From contig JASHOC010000033.1 of assembly GCA_030041305.1 (NCBI GenBank), positions 1 through 38,080 on the forward strand: a stretch of DNA of 38,080 nucleotides, given 5' to 3'. Source of the stretch: Acidobacteriaceae bacterium. Lineage in GTDB: Bacteria; Acidobacteriota; Terriglobia; Terriglobales; Acidobacteriaceae. Below are positions 1 through 8,573 of the stretch, piece by piece (position 1 is the first letter of the stretch; each line of letters opens with the position of its first letter). A model generated the notes under the pieces. The model made no database searches. It saw only the letters and a program-made list of their open reading frames with translations, and was not told the origin of the DNA. Position numbers and translations under genes: made by a program.

Positions 1-182
1 TCTGGACGCGTATCTCGATGAGTTCGCGTTCCGCTTCAATCGTAGAAAGTCGCGCCGCCGGGGAATGCTGTTCTACCGGCTGCTGGAGAACGCCCTGGTC
101 ACAAAACCATCCCGCTACCGGCCATCGCGAGCAAACGCGCCCACCGGAAAGCACAACCAGTAGTGGTTACTGTACTAAGGGA
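1..182 (+). mobile_element. Right end of an IS1595-family insertion sequence
   Basis: The transposase tail ends at 163. The disrupted gene fragment is open only from 179 (in-frame TAA at 176-178). The terminus is therefore somewhere around 165-185, where the strand reads 'actgtactaagggagctacc'. The left end lies outside the window, so neither the inverted repeat nor the target duplication can be confirmed. Confidence 0.5.
2..163 (+). CDS. IS1595/ISXO2-like transposase, C-terminal 53 residues (cut by window edge)
   Basis: Open from the left edge in frame 2 to a TAG at 161-163. The visible peptide reads LDAYLDEFAFRFNRRKS, then RRRGMLFYRLLENAL. The 'YLDEFxFRFNRR' followed by 'FYRLLE' pattern is the usual end of the ISXO2-like DDE domain of IS1595-family transposases, where the final catalytic glutamate region lies. 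There is no start codon inside the window because the gene begins outside it. Just after the stop, the next open frame begins abruptly inside a different gene (see 179-673), so the right end of the element should lie between about 164 and 185. The family call rests on a short stretch but the motif is distinctive. Confidence 0.7.
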   Translation: MDAYLDEFAFRFNRRKSRRRGMLFYRLLENALVTKPSRYRPSRANAPTGKHNQ

Positions 183-673
183 GCTACCCCACTTTCCAAA
201 ATATTGGGAAAACTGCCTCAGAGGGCATTTCGTTTGCTGTTGTAGTCGATGTACTTCCAAACGGGCAAGATCCCAAGTTGCCCCTTCATCACATCATTCC
301 CCTGAACGCGAATCGGTATCAACTGCCAAAGCCCTTCACAGGCGCAGCCCCAAATAATTTTTTGCCTGCGACCGGTGGGACAACCTCCATACTGTTCCCC
401 GGAGATTCTACCGGCGGTCTGAAAGCAGTCCGATTGCACCTTGTCGATAAAAATAAAGTGCTTACAGCGCCGACGTTGACGAGTCCCGAAGAATTTCAAG
501 CTCTTGCTCAGAGCAAGAGCTACATCGTGGCATTTGGCGAGGTCTTCTACCTCGACGTCTTCGGCGTAACGCACTGGACAAGATTCTGTAAGGTACAGGA
601 ATTGAACGGCCGGTTGACTAATCTAAGCACGGCCTGTGCCAATTTCGATGCCGTAGACGACAATTACAAATAG
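179..673 (+). pseudogene. 3' fragment of a hypothetical protein gene, cut by the IS1595-like element
   Basis: The reading frame is open from 179 to a TAG at 671-673. Its peptide begins at about FQNIGKTASEGISFAVVVDV and ends with GEVFYLDVFGVTHWTRFC, then TACANFDAVDDNYK. From memory, this resembles the C-terminal half of hypothetical proteins common in Acidobacteria that have an N-terminal membrane segment, a 'NxGKTxA' beta-strand region and a 'DVFGxxHWxxFC...CANYNAVDxN' end. The N-terminal half is absent and the frame runs straight into the IS end, so the gene looks disrupted by that insertion. A start at TTG 278 would be possible but has no good ribosome-binding site and would drop conserved sequence. 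Function unknown. Confidence 0.55.
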
Positions 674-957
674 CCGCCATCTCAGTACAGACACTCCTCG
701 CCGTGGCATTTCTGATGGCGTATGTGCGTCATCCGTTTTATTGCCGCCGTATGTGATTGAAAATGAAGGTGGTTGAATTCCTCTAGAATATTAGCGCAAT
801 ACGCTCATATTTTATGAATCTTCTGTGCTATAGTTTGGATCAGATAGTTGTGAGCGGGGATGGGACCCGGCCCGAAGGAGCATAGGGTGCTCGGCGGTGT
901 CCCGGGGATCGATCCCGCCAACTTCAAATTCTAGGATGCAATCAGGAGGAACTCACT

Positions 958-1407
958 ATGGCAATCACACGTTGGGACCCGTTCCGCGATGTATTGGCGT
1001 TGCAGCACCGCATGAACTCGCTGTTTCGCGATTTCACCGACGAGGGACCGATGACCACGGCCACGTTTACGCCGGCTGCGGACGTTTACGAGGACGACAA
1101 GAAGGTTACGATCAAGCTGGAAGTGCCGGGGATGGAAGAGAAGGACCTGGACGTGAGCGTGGAGAACAACACGCTGACCGTCAAGGGCGAGCGCAAGTTC
1201 GAAAAAGAGGAGAAGGAAGAGAACTTCCACCGCATCGAGCGGCGCTACGGGAGCTTTTATCGCGCCTTCACGCTGCCCTCGACCGTGGACACGGAGCACG
1301 TGGCGGCGAGCTACAACGCCGGCGTGCTGAAGGTGGAACTCAACAAGAAACCCGAGGCGCAGCCCAAGCAGATCAAGGTGAACGTGGGCGGAAAGCTGGC
1401 GGCGTAA
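958..1407 (+). CDS. Small heat shock protein, Hsp20/alpha-crystallin family
   Basis: 149 residues, typical for the family. The N-terminus MAITRWDPFRDVLALQHRMN is the classic bacterial Hsp20 start. The alpha-crystallin domain spans roughly residues 40-135, with 'ADVYEDDKKVTIKLEVPGMEEKDLDV' and the closing 'SYNAGVLKVELNK' (the A-x-x-x-n-G-v-L motif), then a short basic tail. These ATP-independent chaperones hold unfolded cytosolic proteins for refolding by machines such as ClpB, encoded next on the same strand. A strong ribosome-binding site (aggagg, about 945) fixes the start. About 284 bp of non-coding sequence lies upstream; it holds a possible -10 hexamer TATAGT at 829-834 without a good -35, and no CIRCE element. 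A terminator follows at 1494-1535. Confidence 0.95.
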   Translation: MAITRWDPFRDVLALQHRMNSLFRDFTDEGPMTTATFTPAADVYEDDKKVTIKLEVPGMEEKDLDVSVENNTLTVKGERKFEKEEKEENFHRIERRYGSFYRAFTLPSTVDTEHVAASYNAGVLKVELNKKPEAQPKQIKVNVGGKLAA

Positions 1408-1410
1408 AGG

Positions 1411-1434
1411 CAGTGGTCAGTGATCAGTGATCAA
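1411..1434 (+). repeat. Period-7 repeat array (left member of an inverted pair)
   Basis: The units cagtggt, cagtgat, cagtgat and caa follow the Hsp20 stop codon. Nearly the same sequence occurs in reverse complement at 1897-1926, so the two arrays bracket about 460 bp of non-coding DNA between Hsp20 and clpB. Similar seven-base arrays occur in other gaps of this window (near 11260-11300, 11455-11475, 11851-11876 and 17555-17653). Confidence 0.6.
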
Positions 1435-1493
1435 TTGAGGCAAGGCTGACGACTGAGCCTTGGTCATGGCTGATCTCTGTTTGTTTCTCGGAG

Positions 1494-1535
1494 CCGGGAG
1501 GACGGGCTTGGACGGCCCGCTCCCGGTTGTTTTTC
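1494..1535 (+). terminator. Rho-independent terminator after Hsp20
   Basis: Stem ccgggag (1494-1500) pairs with ctcccgg (1520-1526). The inner arm cgggc (1503-1507) pairs with gcccg (1515-1519), with a two-base bulge and a seven-base loop. The run ttgttttt follows directly. It separates the Hsp20 transcript from clpB. Confidence 0.75.
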
Positions 1536-1645
1536 TTCGGGTGGGTCGATTGCGGGCGTGCCGACGCGAGGATTTTGACTACCATATTGGCAGTAGGAGC
1601 GCAGGTTTTCGGTCGTGGGACAGTTTGACGAAAATCATCCCACAG

Positions 1646-1700
1646 GGGCTAAAGCCCACGTCCATTTTGCGGCGCTTTGTGGCACGACTCAAGTCGCGCC
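1646..1700. repeat. Dispersed intergenic repeat with two hairpins
   Basis: This holds 'gggctaaagccc' (1646-1657) and 'ggcacgactcaagtcgcgcc' (1681-1700, one mismatch in a nine-base stem), followed by 'ctttgaaaac'. Paired hairpins of this wording, '...ggggctaaagccc...' then 'ggcacgactgaagtcgtgcc', are familiar to me as high-copy intergenic repeats in Acidobacteria genomes; that is recollection, not a search. It lies in the 531-bp Hsp20-clpB gap, which holds no convincing gene. Confidence 0.45.
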
Positions 1701-1763
1701 CTTTGAAAACAGCTTCGAACTCCCACTACGTGGACGAGTGGCGGAGCTTCTCGCGATTACGGC

Positions 1764-1868
1764 GGTTCTCCAATTCCCGTGGAGTTTTGAGGGGCGTGCC
1801 AGGTCGCGTTTTCTTGGGAAAAACGCCACTCAACGTTCGAGGTTCTGCTCTACACCAATTGGAGAACC
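1764..1868. repeat. Inverted repeat with 81-bp spacer
   Basis: The 12-mer ggttctccaatt (1764-1775) recurs exactly in reverse complement as aattggagaacc (1857-1868). It could form a long hairpin. It sits inside the segment bracketed by the inverted period-7 arrays at 1411 and 1897, and it may belong to the same repeat unit as the hairpins at 1646-1700. Confidence 0.4.
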
Positions 1869-1896
1869 GCTATAGCTGTTGACCGCTCGCAACCGG

Positions 1897-1926
1897 TTGC
1901 TGATCACTGACAGCTGACCACTGATC
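1897..1926 (-). repeat. Period-7 repeat array (right member of an inverted pair)
   Basis: Read on the minus strand it gives gatcagtggtcag, then ctgtcagtgatcagcaa, matching the array at 1411-1434. It ends 12 bp before the clpB start codon and overlaps the likely leader of clpB. Confidence 0.55.
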
Positions 1927-1938
1927 TCTGGAGTTTTT

Positions 1939-4569
1939 ATGGCGATACGTTGGGACAAATTTACGGTGAAGTCGCAGGAGGCGATGCAGCAGGCGCAGGC
2001 GCGGGCGGCGGAGCGGGGCAATCCCGAAATGCAGCCGGTGCACCTGCTGCTGGCGCTGGTGGAGGACCGCGAAGGGGTGATTCCGGCGGTGCTCGAAAAG
2101 ATTGGCGTGCCAGTGGAGCGGCTGGAGAACAACCTGCACGGGATTGAAGAAAAGCTGCCGCGGGTGGCCGGGGCGGCGAGCCAGCCGGGGGCGAGCCAGG
2201 CGCTGACGCGGGCGCTCGACCAGGCGTTCAAGGAGGCGGCGAACTTCAAGGACGAGTATGTGTCGACGGAGCACCTGCTGCTGGCGGTGGCGCACCTGAA
2301 GAACGATCCCGCGCAAGGCGCGCTGGTGGAGCTGGGGGCGACCCACGAGGCGATTTTGCGCGCGCTGACGGCGGTGCGCGGATCGCAGCGGGTGACGGAC
2401 CAGAATCCCGAGGGCAAGTTCCAGGCCCTGGAAAAATACGCCAAAGACCTGACCGATTTGGCGCGGCGGGGCAAATTGGACCCGGTGATCGGGCGCGACG
2501 ACGAGATTCGGCGCGTGATCCAGGTGCTGAGCCGGCGCACGAAGAACAACCCGGTGCTGATTGGCGAGCCGGGGGTGGGCAAGACGGCGATTGTGGAGGG
2601 GTTGGCGCGGCGGATTGTGTCGGGCGATGTGCCGGAAAGCTTGCGCGACAAGCGGGTGATATCGCTCGACCTGGGATCGATGCTGGCCGGGGCGAAGTAT
2701 CGCGGCGAGTTTGAAGACCGGCTGAAGGCGGTGCTCAAGGAGATTGAGGAGTCGCAGGGACAGATTGTGCTGTTCATCGACGAGCTGCACACGCTGGTGG
2801 GCGCGGGCGCGGCGGAGGGCGCCATTGACGCGAGCAACATGCTGAAGCCGGCGCTGGCGCGCGGCGAGCTGCGGGCCATTGGGGCGACCACCTTGAACGA
2901 ATACCGCAAATACATCGAGAAGGACGCGGCGCTGGAGCGGCGGTTCCAGATTGTGTATGTGGGCGAGCCGAACGTGGAAGACACGATTGCGATTTTGCGC
3001 GGGTTGAAGGAGCGCTACGAAGCGCACCACAACGTGCGCATCAAGGACGCGGCGATTGTAGCGGCGGCCACGCTGTCGCACCGCTACATCAGCGACCGGT
3101 TTTTGCCGGACAAGGCGATTGACCTGGTGGATGAGGCCGCGGCGTCGCTGGCGATTCAGATCGGATCGGTGCCGACCGAGATCGATCAACTGGAGCGCGA
3201 GGCCACGTCGCTCGAAATTGAGCGCGCGGCGCTGAAGCGCGAGACCGATGCGAACAGCAAGGAGCGGCTGGAGGAAGTGGAGCGCGAAGTGGCCGCGCTG
3301 CGCGAGCAGATTACGGCGCTGCGGGCGCGGTGGACGAAGGAGCGCGAGGCGATCGCGCGCATCGGCGAGCTGAAGAAGCAGATCGAGGCGCTGCGCTTTG
3401 AGGCCGAGGAGCAGACGCGCAAGGGGCAGCTCGATCGGGCGGCGCAGATCCAGTATGGCGAGTTGCCCAAGCTGGAACGAGAGCTAAAGAAATTGAACGC
3501 CGCGCAGGAGGGGGCAAAAGACGGCGGCGCCGAACGCATGCTAAAGGAAGAGGTGGATGAGGAAGACATCGCCAAGATCGTGAGCAAGTGGACGGGGATT
3601 CCGGTGGCGCGGATGCTGGAAGGCGAAGTGAAGAAGCTGATCCAGATGGAAGACCGGCTGCGGGAGCGGGTGGTGGGCCAGGATGACGCGCTGGGCATAG
3701 TGGCCAACGCGATTCGGCGCTCGCGCGCAGGATTGAGCGACCCCAAGCGGCCGATCGGGTCGTTTATTTTTCTGGGGCCGACGGGCGTGGGCAAGACGGA
3801 GACGGCGCGGGCGCTGGCGGAGTTCCTGTTTGACGACGAGCAGGCCATGGTGCGCATCGACATGAGCGAGTACATGGAGAAGCATGCTGTGGCGCGGCTG
3901 ATTGGGGCGCCGCCGGGGTACGTGGGCTACGACGAAGGCGGCCAGTTGACCGAGGCGGTGCGGCGCCGGCCGTACGCGGTGATTCTTTTCGACGAGATCG
4001 AGAAGGCGCATCCGGACGTGTTCAACGTGCTGCTGCAGGTGATGGACGACGGGCGGCTGACCGACGCGAAAGGGCGCACGGTGGATTTTAAGAACACGGT
4101 GCTGATTATGACCTCGAACCTGGGGTCGGCGTTTTTGGCGGGCGAATCGCTCAAGACCGAGCGCGATTTCGACATGGCGCGGGAGAGCGTGATGCGAGTG
4201 CTGCGCGAGCACTTCAGGCCGGAGTTTTTGAACCGCGTGGACGACGTGGTGATTTACCGGCCGCTGGGCCCGGCGCAGATGAGCCAGATTCTGGAGATGC
4301 GGCTGAACGATCTGCGCAAGCTGCTGGAAGATCGGGCGATTTCTTTGGAGCTGACGGAGCCGGCGCGGCAACTGATTCTGGCGACGGGATCGGATGCGGC
4401 CTACGGCGCGCGGCCGCTGAAACGAGCGCTGCAGCGCATGGTGCAGGATCCGCTGGCGATGAAGATTCTCGACGGCGAGGTGCTGCACGGGGCGCATGTG
4501 CGGATCGACGTAGATCGCCGAAAGAACCAACTGGTGTTTGAGGCGATGGGCCGGGAGGCGATGGCGTAA
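1939..4569 (+). CDS. clpB: ATP-dependent disaggregase ClpB (Hsp104 family)
   Basis: 876 residues, normal for ClpB. It pulls proteins out of aggregates with DnaK, using two AAA+ rings. Visible in order: a Clp_N double repeat (1-145); NBD1 with Walker A GEPGVGKT (about 209-216) and Walker B 'IVLFIDELH'; the long charged M-domain coiled coil (about 410-530, rich in E/R/L, with '[30 protein letters not shown]'), which distinguishes ClpB from ClpA/ClpC; NBD2 with GPTGVGKTE (about 613) and '[16 protein letters not shown]'; and the small D2 domain at the end. The pore loop 'GAKYRGEFE' is present. No IGF/L ClpP-docking loop is seen, as expected. The ATG follows 'ctggag' at good spacing. Neighbouring Hsp20 supports a heat-shock role. 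Confidence 0.97.
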   Translation: MAIRWDKFTVKSQEAMQQAQARAAERGNPEMQPVHLLLALVEDREGVIPAVLEKIGVPVERLENNLHGIEEKLPRVAGAASQPGASQALTRALDQAFKEAANFKDEYVSTEHLLLAVAHLKNDPAQGALVELGATHEAILRALTAVRGSQRVTDQNPEGKFQALEKYAKDLTDLARRGKLDPVIGRDDEIRRVIQVLSRRTKNNPVLIGEPGVGKTAIVEGLARRIVSGDVPESLRDKRVISLDLGSMLAGAKYRGEFEDRLKAVLKEIEESQGQIVLFIDELHTLVGAGAAEGAIDASNMLKPALARGELRAIGATTLNEYRKYIEKDAALERRFQIVYVGEPNVEDTIAILRGLKERYEAHHNVRIKDAAIVAAATLSHRYISDRFLPDKAIDLVDEAAASLAIQIGSVPTEIDQLEREATSLEIERAALKRETDANSKERLEEVEREVAALREQITALRARWTKEREAIARIGELKKQIEALRFEAEEQTRKGQLDRAAQIQYGELPKLERELKKLNAAQEGAKDGGAERMLKEEVDEEDIAKIVSKWTGIPVARMLEGEVKKLIQMEDRLRERVVGQDDALGIVANAIRRSRAGLSDPKRPIGSFIFLGPTGVGKTETARALAEFLFDDEQAMVRIDMSEYMEKHAVARLIGAPPGYVGYDEGGQLTEAVRRRPYAVILFDEIEKAHPDVFNVLLQVMDDGRLTDAKGRTVDFKNTVLIMTSNLGSAFLAGESLKTERDFDMARESVMRVLREHFRPEFLNRVDDVVIYRPLGPAQMSQILEMRLNDLRKLLEDRAISLELTEPARQLILATGSDAAYGARPLKRALQRMVQDPLAMKILDGEVLHGAHVRIDVDRRKNQLVFEAMGREAMA

Positions 4570-4640
4570 TTACCTGCGGTGGGGCAGCCGGCGCTCCGCG
4601 CCTACGCGGCCTTCGCCGATTCGGCGTGAAGAGGCAAATG

Positions 4641-4669
4641 GGCTCCGCGGGCGCGGAGCCTGTTTTTTT
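4641..4669 (+). terminator. Rho-independent terminator after clpB
   Basis: A perfect eight-base-pair stem, ggctccgc (4641-4648) with gcggagcc (4653-4660), has a gggc loop and is followed by tgttttttt. It ends the clpB transcript and separates it from mutS2 arriving on the other strand. Confidence 0.85.
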
Positions 4670-4756
4670 GACGGAGACCGGTTGCTCGAAGTGGAAAGGC
4701 GCCTGAATATCCCGCCCGCAGCGTAGAGCACTTCTCCTTCTCAGATTATCGGCAAT

Positions 4757-7249
4757 TTACTGGCGCAACTCCACGAGCGTGGCGCCCATGCCGCCCTCGT
4801 TTTGGGGAGCTTCTTCGATTCCGGCGACGTGGGGGTGGTTTTTGAGGAAGTCGCGGACGCCGCGGCGGAGGATGCCGGCGCCGTGGCCGTGGATGACGCG
4901 AACGCGCGGAAGGCCGGCGAGGAAGGCGCGATCCAGATACTTCTCGAGTTCCTCGGTGGCTTCGTCAACGGTGCGGCCGAGGAGGTTGATCTCCATGCGC
5001 AGGTCGCCGGTGTTGGCGGGAGTGACGGTGACCTGCACGCCTCTTTGCCGGCGGGCCGCGGCGAGGGGGTCAGGGCGCTCGGCGGCCTGCGGCGCCGCGG
5101 TACGGACGATTTCTGCGATGTCGTCGCGCTTGATGCGCATCTTGATGGGGCCCAGCGCTGCTTCAAAAATGTCCTTTTCCACTTCGCGCTGAATGGTGGC
5201 GACGCGGCCCATGGACTTGAGCCGGACCTGGTCACCGGCGGCTACGTGGCGCACGATGTGAGGCTGCGCGTTGGCGTCGTTTTGGTCTGCGCCGGTGCGG
5301 TGGGCGACGACGGTCTGGTTGAAGCTCTCCTGAAATTCGCGGCGCAGGCGGTTGATGCGGCGCTCGGCTTCTTTGCTGAGCTTTTGCTGCGCGGCGCGGT
5401 CCTCAATGGCGCGAACGTTCTCGCGCATCTGGAATTCGAAGTCCTTGAGCAGGGAAGCCAGCTTGGCTTCAAGCTCACGGGTGCGGTTACGCAGTTCGAC
5501 GTCGCCCTCGCGAGCGAGCCTGGCGCGCTCCTGGTTGAGGGTGTACTGCTGCTCGCGCGCGGTCTTGCGCTCAACTTCGAGCTGCGCCAACTCGTTGTGG
5601 AGGCGGTCGAGGAATTTGGCGATGTCGGCCTGTTGGGAGCCCAGGCGCTGGCGGGCGGCGGCAATGATGGCGGCATTCAGGCCCAGGCGCTGCGCGGTTT
5701 GAATGCCCGCCGACGCGCCGGGGACGCCGAGATGAAATTGGTAGTTGGGCGCCAGGGTCAGTTCATCCACGCCGGCGGCGGCGTTGCGTACGCCGGGGGT
5801 GTTGGCCGCGAAGACTTTGAGCGAGGTGTGGTGGGTGGAAATCAGGATCCATGCGCCGGCGGTGAGGAAGAAGCCGGCCACGGCAACGGCCAGGGCCGCG
5901 CCTTCTTCGGGGTCGGTGGCGGAGCCAAGCTCGTCGAGCAGGACGAGCGAACGGGAGTCGGCGAGGCGTGAGAGGCGGTCGAGGTTGACGATATGCGCGG
6001 AAAAGGTGGAGAGATCGGCAGCGATTGATTGCGCGTCTCCAATATCGGCAAGAAAGGCGGTGAAGACGGGGAAGCTGGCCGCGGTGGCCGGCACGGGCAC
6101 GCCGGCCTGGGCCATCATGGCGAGCAGGGCGACGGTTTTGAGGGCGACGGTCTTGCCGCCGGTATTGGGCCCGCTGATGATGAGCTCGCGCTCGGCGGCG
6201 GTGAGCTCAAGGACCAGAGGGACGATTTGGCCGCCGGTGGAGCGCAGGCGCTTTTCGAGGAGCGGGTGCCGCGCGCCTTGAAGGCGAAGCTCGCCGGGGC
6301 CAAAGGCCGGGGCGACGCATTGGTAGGCGCGGGCAAAGCGGGCGCGGGCCAAAAGGCTGTCAACAAGGGCCAAGACGCGCGCGCCCTCGACCAGGCTTTG
6401 CGCGCAGGCGCCCACCTGGCGGGTGAGGGTGACGAAGATGCGATGAATCTCGGCCTGCTCTTCTTCGATGAGGCGGACGAGTTCGTTGTTTTGCTCGATG
6501 GTTTCAAGCGGCTCGACATAGACGGTTTGGCCTGAGGAGCTGGCGCCGTGGATCACGCCGGAGACGCGGCGCTTGAGCTCTGCGCGCACGGGAATGACGA
6601 AGCGCTCGCCGCGGATGGTGATGAGCTCGTCTTGCGTGGCGCCTTCGCCGGAGAGTTTGCGCAGAGCGGCGCGGAGGCTTTCTTCGATGAGGCGTTGCTG
6701 GCGCTCCTGCTCGCGGCGGATGCGGTTGAGCTCGGGCGAAGCGTCGTCGGCGAGCGAGCCGTCGGGCTGGATTGTGCGCTCGATGGCGTCGGCAAGCTGC
6801 TGCAAGGACGAGCTGTTGGGAGAGGCCCCGTGGGCGAGCGACGATGTGAGCTCCGAGAGGCCGGGAAGTTTGCCGGCGAGGCGAGCCGGGGGCTCTTTAA
6901 TGAGCGCCTGCCATGCGGCCAAGTCGTGGGCGAGGCGGGCGATGGATTGGAGTTCAGCAGCCTCCAAGGCTGCGCCTTCGATTTGCGATTTGGCGGCCAA
7001 TGGTGTGGGATCGAAGAGGCCACCGAGGGGGATGGAGGTTTGTTCCTCGAGCAGCAGGCGCACTTCGGCGGTGAGCTGGTGCTGGCGTGCGATCCAGGTC
7101 TCACCGGTGGAAGGCGCCAGGGCGAGGATGGCTTCGCGACCCACCGGCGATGCGGCAAAGCCGGCCACGAGGTCGAGCAGCGGCTGCCATTCGAGCGCGG
7201 CGAAGTCAGCGTGCGCGACGGGAGACGGGATGGGGTCGACGAGAGGCAT
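4757..7249 (-). CDS. mutS2: MutS2 family protein (DNA/ribosome-associated ATPase with Smr domain)
   Basis: 830 residues, slightly longer than usual (about 780-800). MutS2 lacks the mismatch-recognition domain of MutS. It has been linked to suppression of recombination and, in Bacillus, to rescue of collided ribosomes. Visible: the MutS-type lever/core region (about 1-330); the ABC ATPase with Walker A GPNTGGKT (about 359-366), Walker B 'SLVLLDELGSATDPEEGAAL' and 'ISTHHTSLK'; a long charged coiled coil (about 510-640); and a C-terminal Smr domain (about 755-830) with 'DLRMEINLLGRTVDEATEELE' and the active-site-like 'VIHGHGAGILRRGVRDFL'. The ATG at 7247-7249 follows a weak 'gcagg'. The fmdB-like gene lies 82 bp upstream on the same strand and may be cotranscribed. 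Confidence 0.95.
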   Translation of the reverse strand: MPLVDPIPSPVAHADFAALEWQPLLDLVAGFAASPVGREAILALAPSTGETWIARQHQLTAEVRLLLEEQTSIPLGGLFDPTPLAAKSQIEGAALEAAELQSIARLAHDLAAWQALIKEPPARLAGKLPGLSELTSSLAHGASPNSSSLQQLADAIERTIQPDGSLADDASPELNRIRREQERQQRLIEESLRAALRKLSGEGATQDELITIRGERFVIPVRAELKRRVSGVIHGASSSGQTVYVEPLETIEQNNELVRLIEEEQAEIHRIFVTLTRQVGACAQSLVEGARVLALVDSLLARARFARAYQCVAPAFGPGELRLQGARHPLLEKRLRSTGGQIVPLVLELTAAERELIISGPNTGGKTVALKTVALLAMMAQAGVPVPATAASFPVFTAFLADIGDAQSIAADLSTFSAHIVNLDRLSRLADSRSLVLLDELGSATDPEEGAALAVAVAGFFLTAGAWILISTHHTSLKVFAANTPGVRNAAAGVDELTLAPNYQFHLGVPGASAGIQTAQRLGLNAAIIAAARQRLGSQQADIAKFLDRLHNELAQLEVERKTAREQQYTLNQERARLAREGDVELRNRTRELEAKLASLLKDFEFQMRENVRAIEDRAAQQKLSKEAERRINRLRREFQESFNQTVVAHRTGADQNDANAQPHIVRHVAAGDQVRLKSMGRVATIQREVEKDIFEAALGPIKMRIKRDDIAEIVRTAAPQAAERPDPLAAARRQRGVQVTVTPANTGDLRMEINLLGRTVDEATEELEKYLDRAFLAGLPRVRVIHGHGAGILRRGVRDFLKNHPHVAGIEEAPQNEGGMGATLVELRQ

Positions 7250-7331
7250 ACCTGCACTATGGTACGGCGGTTCGAGGCGAGGTTGGGGGTCAGTTGGCGG
7301 GCTTGCGTGAGCAGAGATGCGCGGCGGGCGG

Positions 7332-7664
7332 TCAGTCTTTGGTCGCGCTGGAGGCAGCAGGAGTGGATGAGCTAGAGGACTCGACTCCGCTGCTTGCGCC
7401 TTTCGACTCGGTTCCAGCTTCTTTGGCCGGCTTCTTGCCGGCGGCGCCGGTTTCGGCAGACCCAGATTCAGGAGACGCGCTGCTCTTGGCGGCGTAGTCG
7501 TTCACATACCAGCCGGCGCCTTTGAACTGCAGGCCCGGCGCGGTAAGCTGCCGCTCCAAGGCGCCCCCGCACTTGGGACACTTTTTTTCCGGCTCCGCAT
7601 GGACCTTTTGGATTTTCTCGAAGCGGTAGCCGCACTCGGTACAGCGATAGGGGTATAGGGGCAA
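7332..7664 (-). CDS. FmdB-type zinc-ribbon protein
   Basis: 110 residues. The N-terminal 50 residues are a FmdB/CxxC_CxxC_SSSS zinc ribbon: MPLYPYRCTECGYRFEKIQK, then CPKCGGALERQL and 'FKGAGWYVNDY', with two CxxC pairs to bind zinc. The remaining 55 residues are low-complexity Ser/Ala/Gly/Lys, probably disordered. Members were named for proximity to formamidase or amidase genes; their biochemical role is not known. The start is TTG: an in-frame TAG lies two codons upstream (…tag gca gct TTG ccc), leaving no earlier choice, and 'aggtagg' serves as ribosome-binding site. It lies upstream of mutS2 on the same strand. Confidence 0.85.
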   Translation of the reverse strand: MPLYPYRCTECGYRFEKIQKVHAEPEKKCPKCGGALERQLTAPGLQFKGAGWYVNDYAAKSSASPESGSAETGAAGKKPAKEAGTESKGASSGVESSSSSTPAASSATKD

Positions 7665-7793
7665 AGCTGCCTACCTGTCGGGCGAAAAATCACCTGCACT
7701 CTATTTTAGCGGGAAGGCTGCGCGTTGGAGCGCAATCCTTCCTCGATGAGAAACAGCGCTCTCCCGATTTTGGTGACCTCGTTCAAGGACGGC

Positions 7794-7835
7794 GAGTTAG
7801 CTCCGTTGCGCGGAATAGCAAGTTAGCGAGTTAGC
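7794..7835 (+). repeat. Short gagttagc repeats
   Basis: Three near-identical octamers, gagttagc (7794-7801), aagttagc (7820-7827) and gagttagc (7828-7835), lie in the 216-bp gap between the fmdB-like and DUF2911 genes. No gene, terminator or clear promoter is seen in this gap. Confidence 0.4.
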
Positions 7836-7880
7836 GGAGCCCACCGCCTGCGACTTCAGGAGTCACGGGCGGCGCGGTTC

Positions 7881-8414
7881 TCAGTGGACGTGAATGGGAA
7901 CCGATGCTGTCTCGTTTTCCCAAGCCAGGGTGAGCGTGCCGCGGTTGCCTCCGCGATCGGTGATGGTGTAGACGAGATCTTCAATGGTGGACGGCGGCTT
8001 GGACATATCCATCTTCACCCGTCCCAAATCCATACTCTTGTTGTAAGCGAGGCCCCACTCGCCGGTTTCCTTGCTCACAACCAGAGTCCATTGGGCGGGA
8101 TCGGAAATATCGACGAAGAGGGTGTAGGTTCCGGCGGGGACGTTGAGATCGCCGAGGCTGATGTCGGCATCGGTGTGCATGGTGGTGGCGGCGTTGGCCC
8201 CAGCGCGCCAAACGGGATACGACTGGTGGGTTTGTTGGACAAGCCCACCGGGAGTGAAGATTTGGCCGGCGCGGCCCCGCACCCGGGGCGAGCAGTAGTT
8301 GATGGTGATGGTTTTGCCGGCGATGGTTCCCGTGGCTTTGGCGGACGGGCTGGGTTGCTGGGCGAAGACGGCGGTGGCGAAGAGAAGACCCGTACAGAGT
8401 AACAGGCGTCTCAT
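7881..8414 (-). CDS. Exported DUF2911 family protein
   Basis: 177 residues. An N-terminal signal peptide (MRRLLLCTGLLFATAVFAQQ, cleavage likely after AFA or at AQ) is followed by the DUF2911 domain: 'ATGTIAGKTITINYCSPRVRGR', 'PVWRAGANAATTMHTDADISLGDLNVPAGTYTLFV' and 'WTLVVSKETGEWGLAYN'. The family is common in Bacteroidetes and Acidobacteria, is predicted periplasmic and has no known activity. The conserved 'YGxPxxRGR...WRxGAN' core is intact. Transcribed leftward by itself; the gap to mutS2-fmdB carries only short repeats. Confidence 0.85.
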   Translation of the reverse strand: MRRLLLCTGLLFATAVFAQQPSPSAKATGTIAGKTITINYCSPRVRGRAGQIFTPGGLVQQTHQSYPVWRAGANAATTMHTDADISLGDLNVPAGTYTLFVDISDPAQWTLVVSKETGEWGLAYNKSMDLGRVKMDMSKPPSTIEDLVYTITDRGGNRGTLTLAWENETASVPIHVH

Positions 8415-8573
8415 GGCGTTTCCTCCGGGCGAAGTTCAATTCCAGAGTGGTGCTCCAGTTTACTTGGCGTTTCCTTTGTCGCGCAAGGCGAGCTCGGCGT
8501 CCGGCGAGCTGGCTGCGGCGGGGCTCCGGCCAGGCTTTGAACGGTCCTGCTATGATGCGGCGCAGGGAGGGGG

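Noticed and set aside
760..957. CIRCE (HrcA) or sigma-32 promoter ahead of Hsp20
   Set aside because: No TTAGCACTC-N9-GAGTGCTAA inverted repeat and no CTTGAA/CCCCAT pair at proper spacing. Only a weak -10-like TATAGT and a small tcata-ttt-tatga palindrome are seen.
1870..3189. Long minus-strand open frame (439 codons) opposite clpB
   Set aside because: It is antisense to a well-conserved ClpB, is rich in Arg/His/Gln as expected from high-GC shadow frames, and has no recognisable domain.
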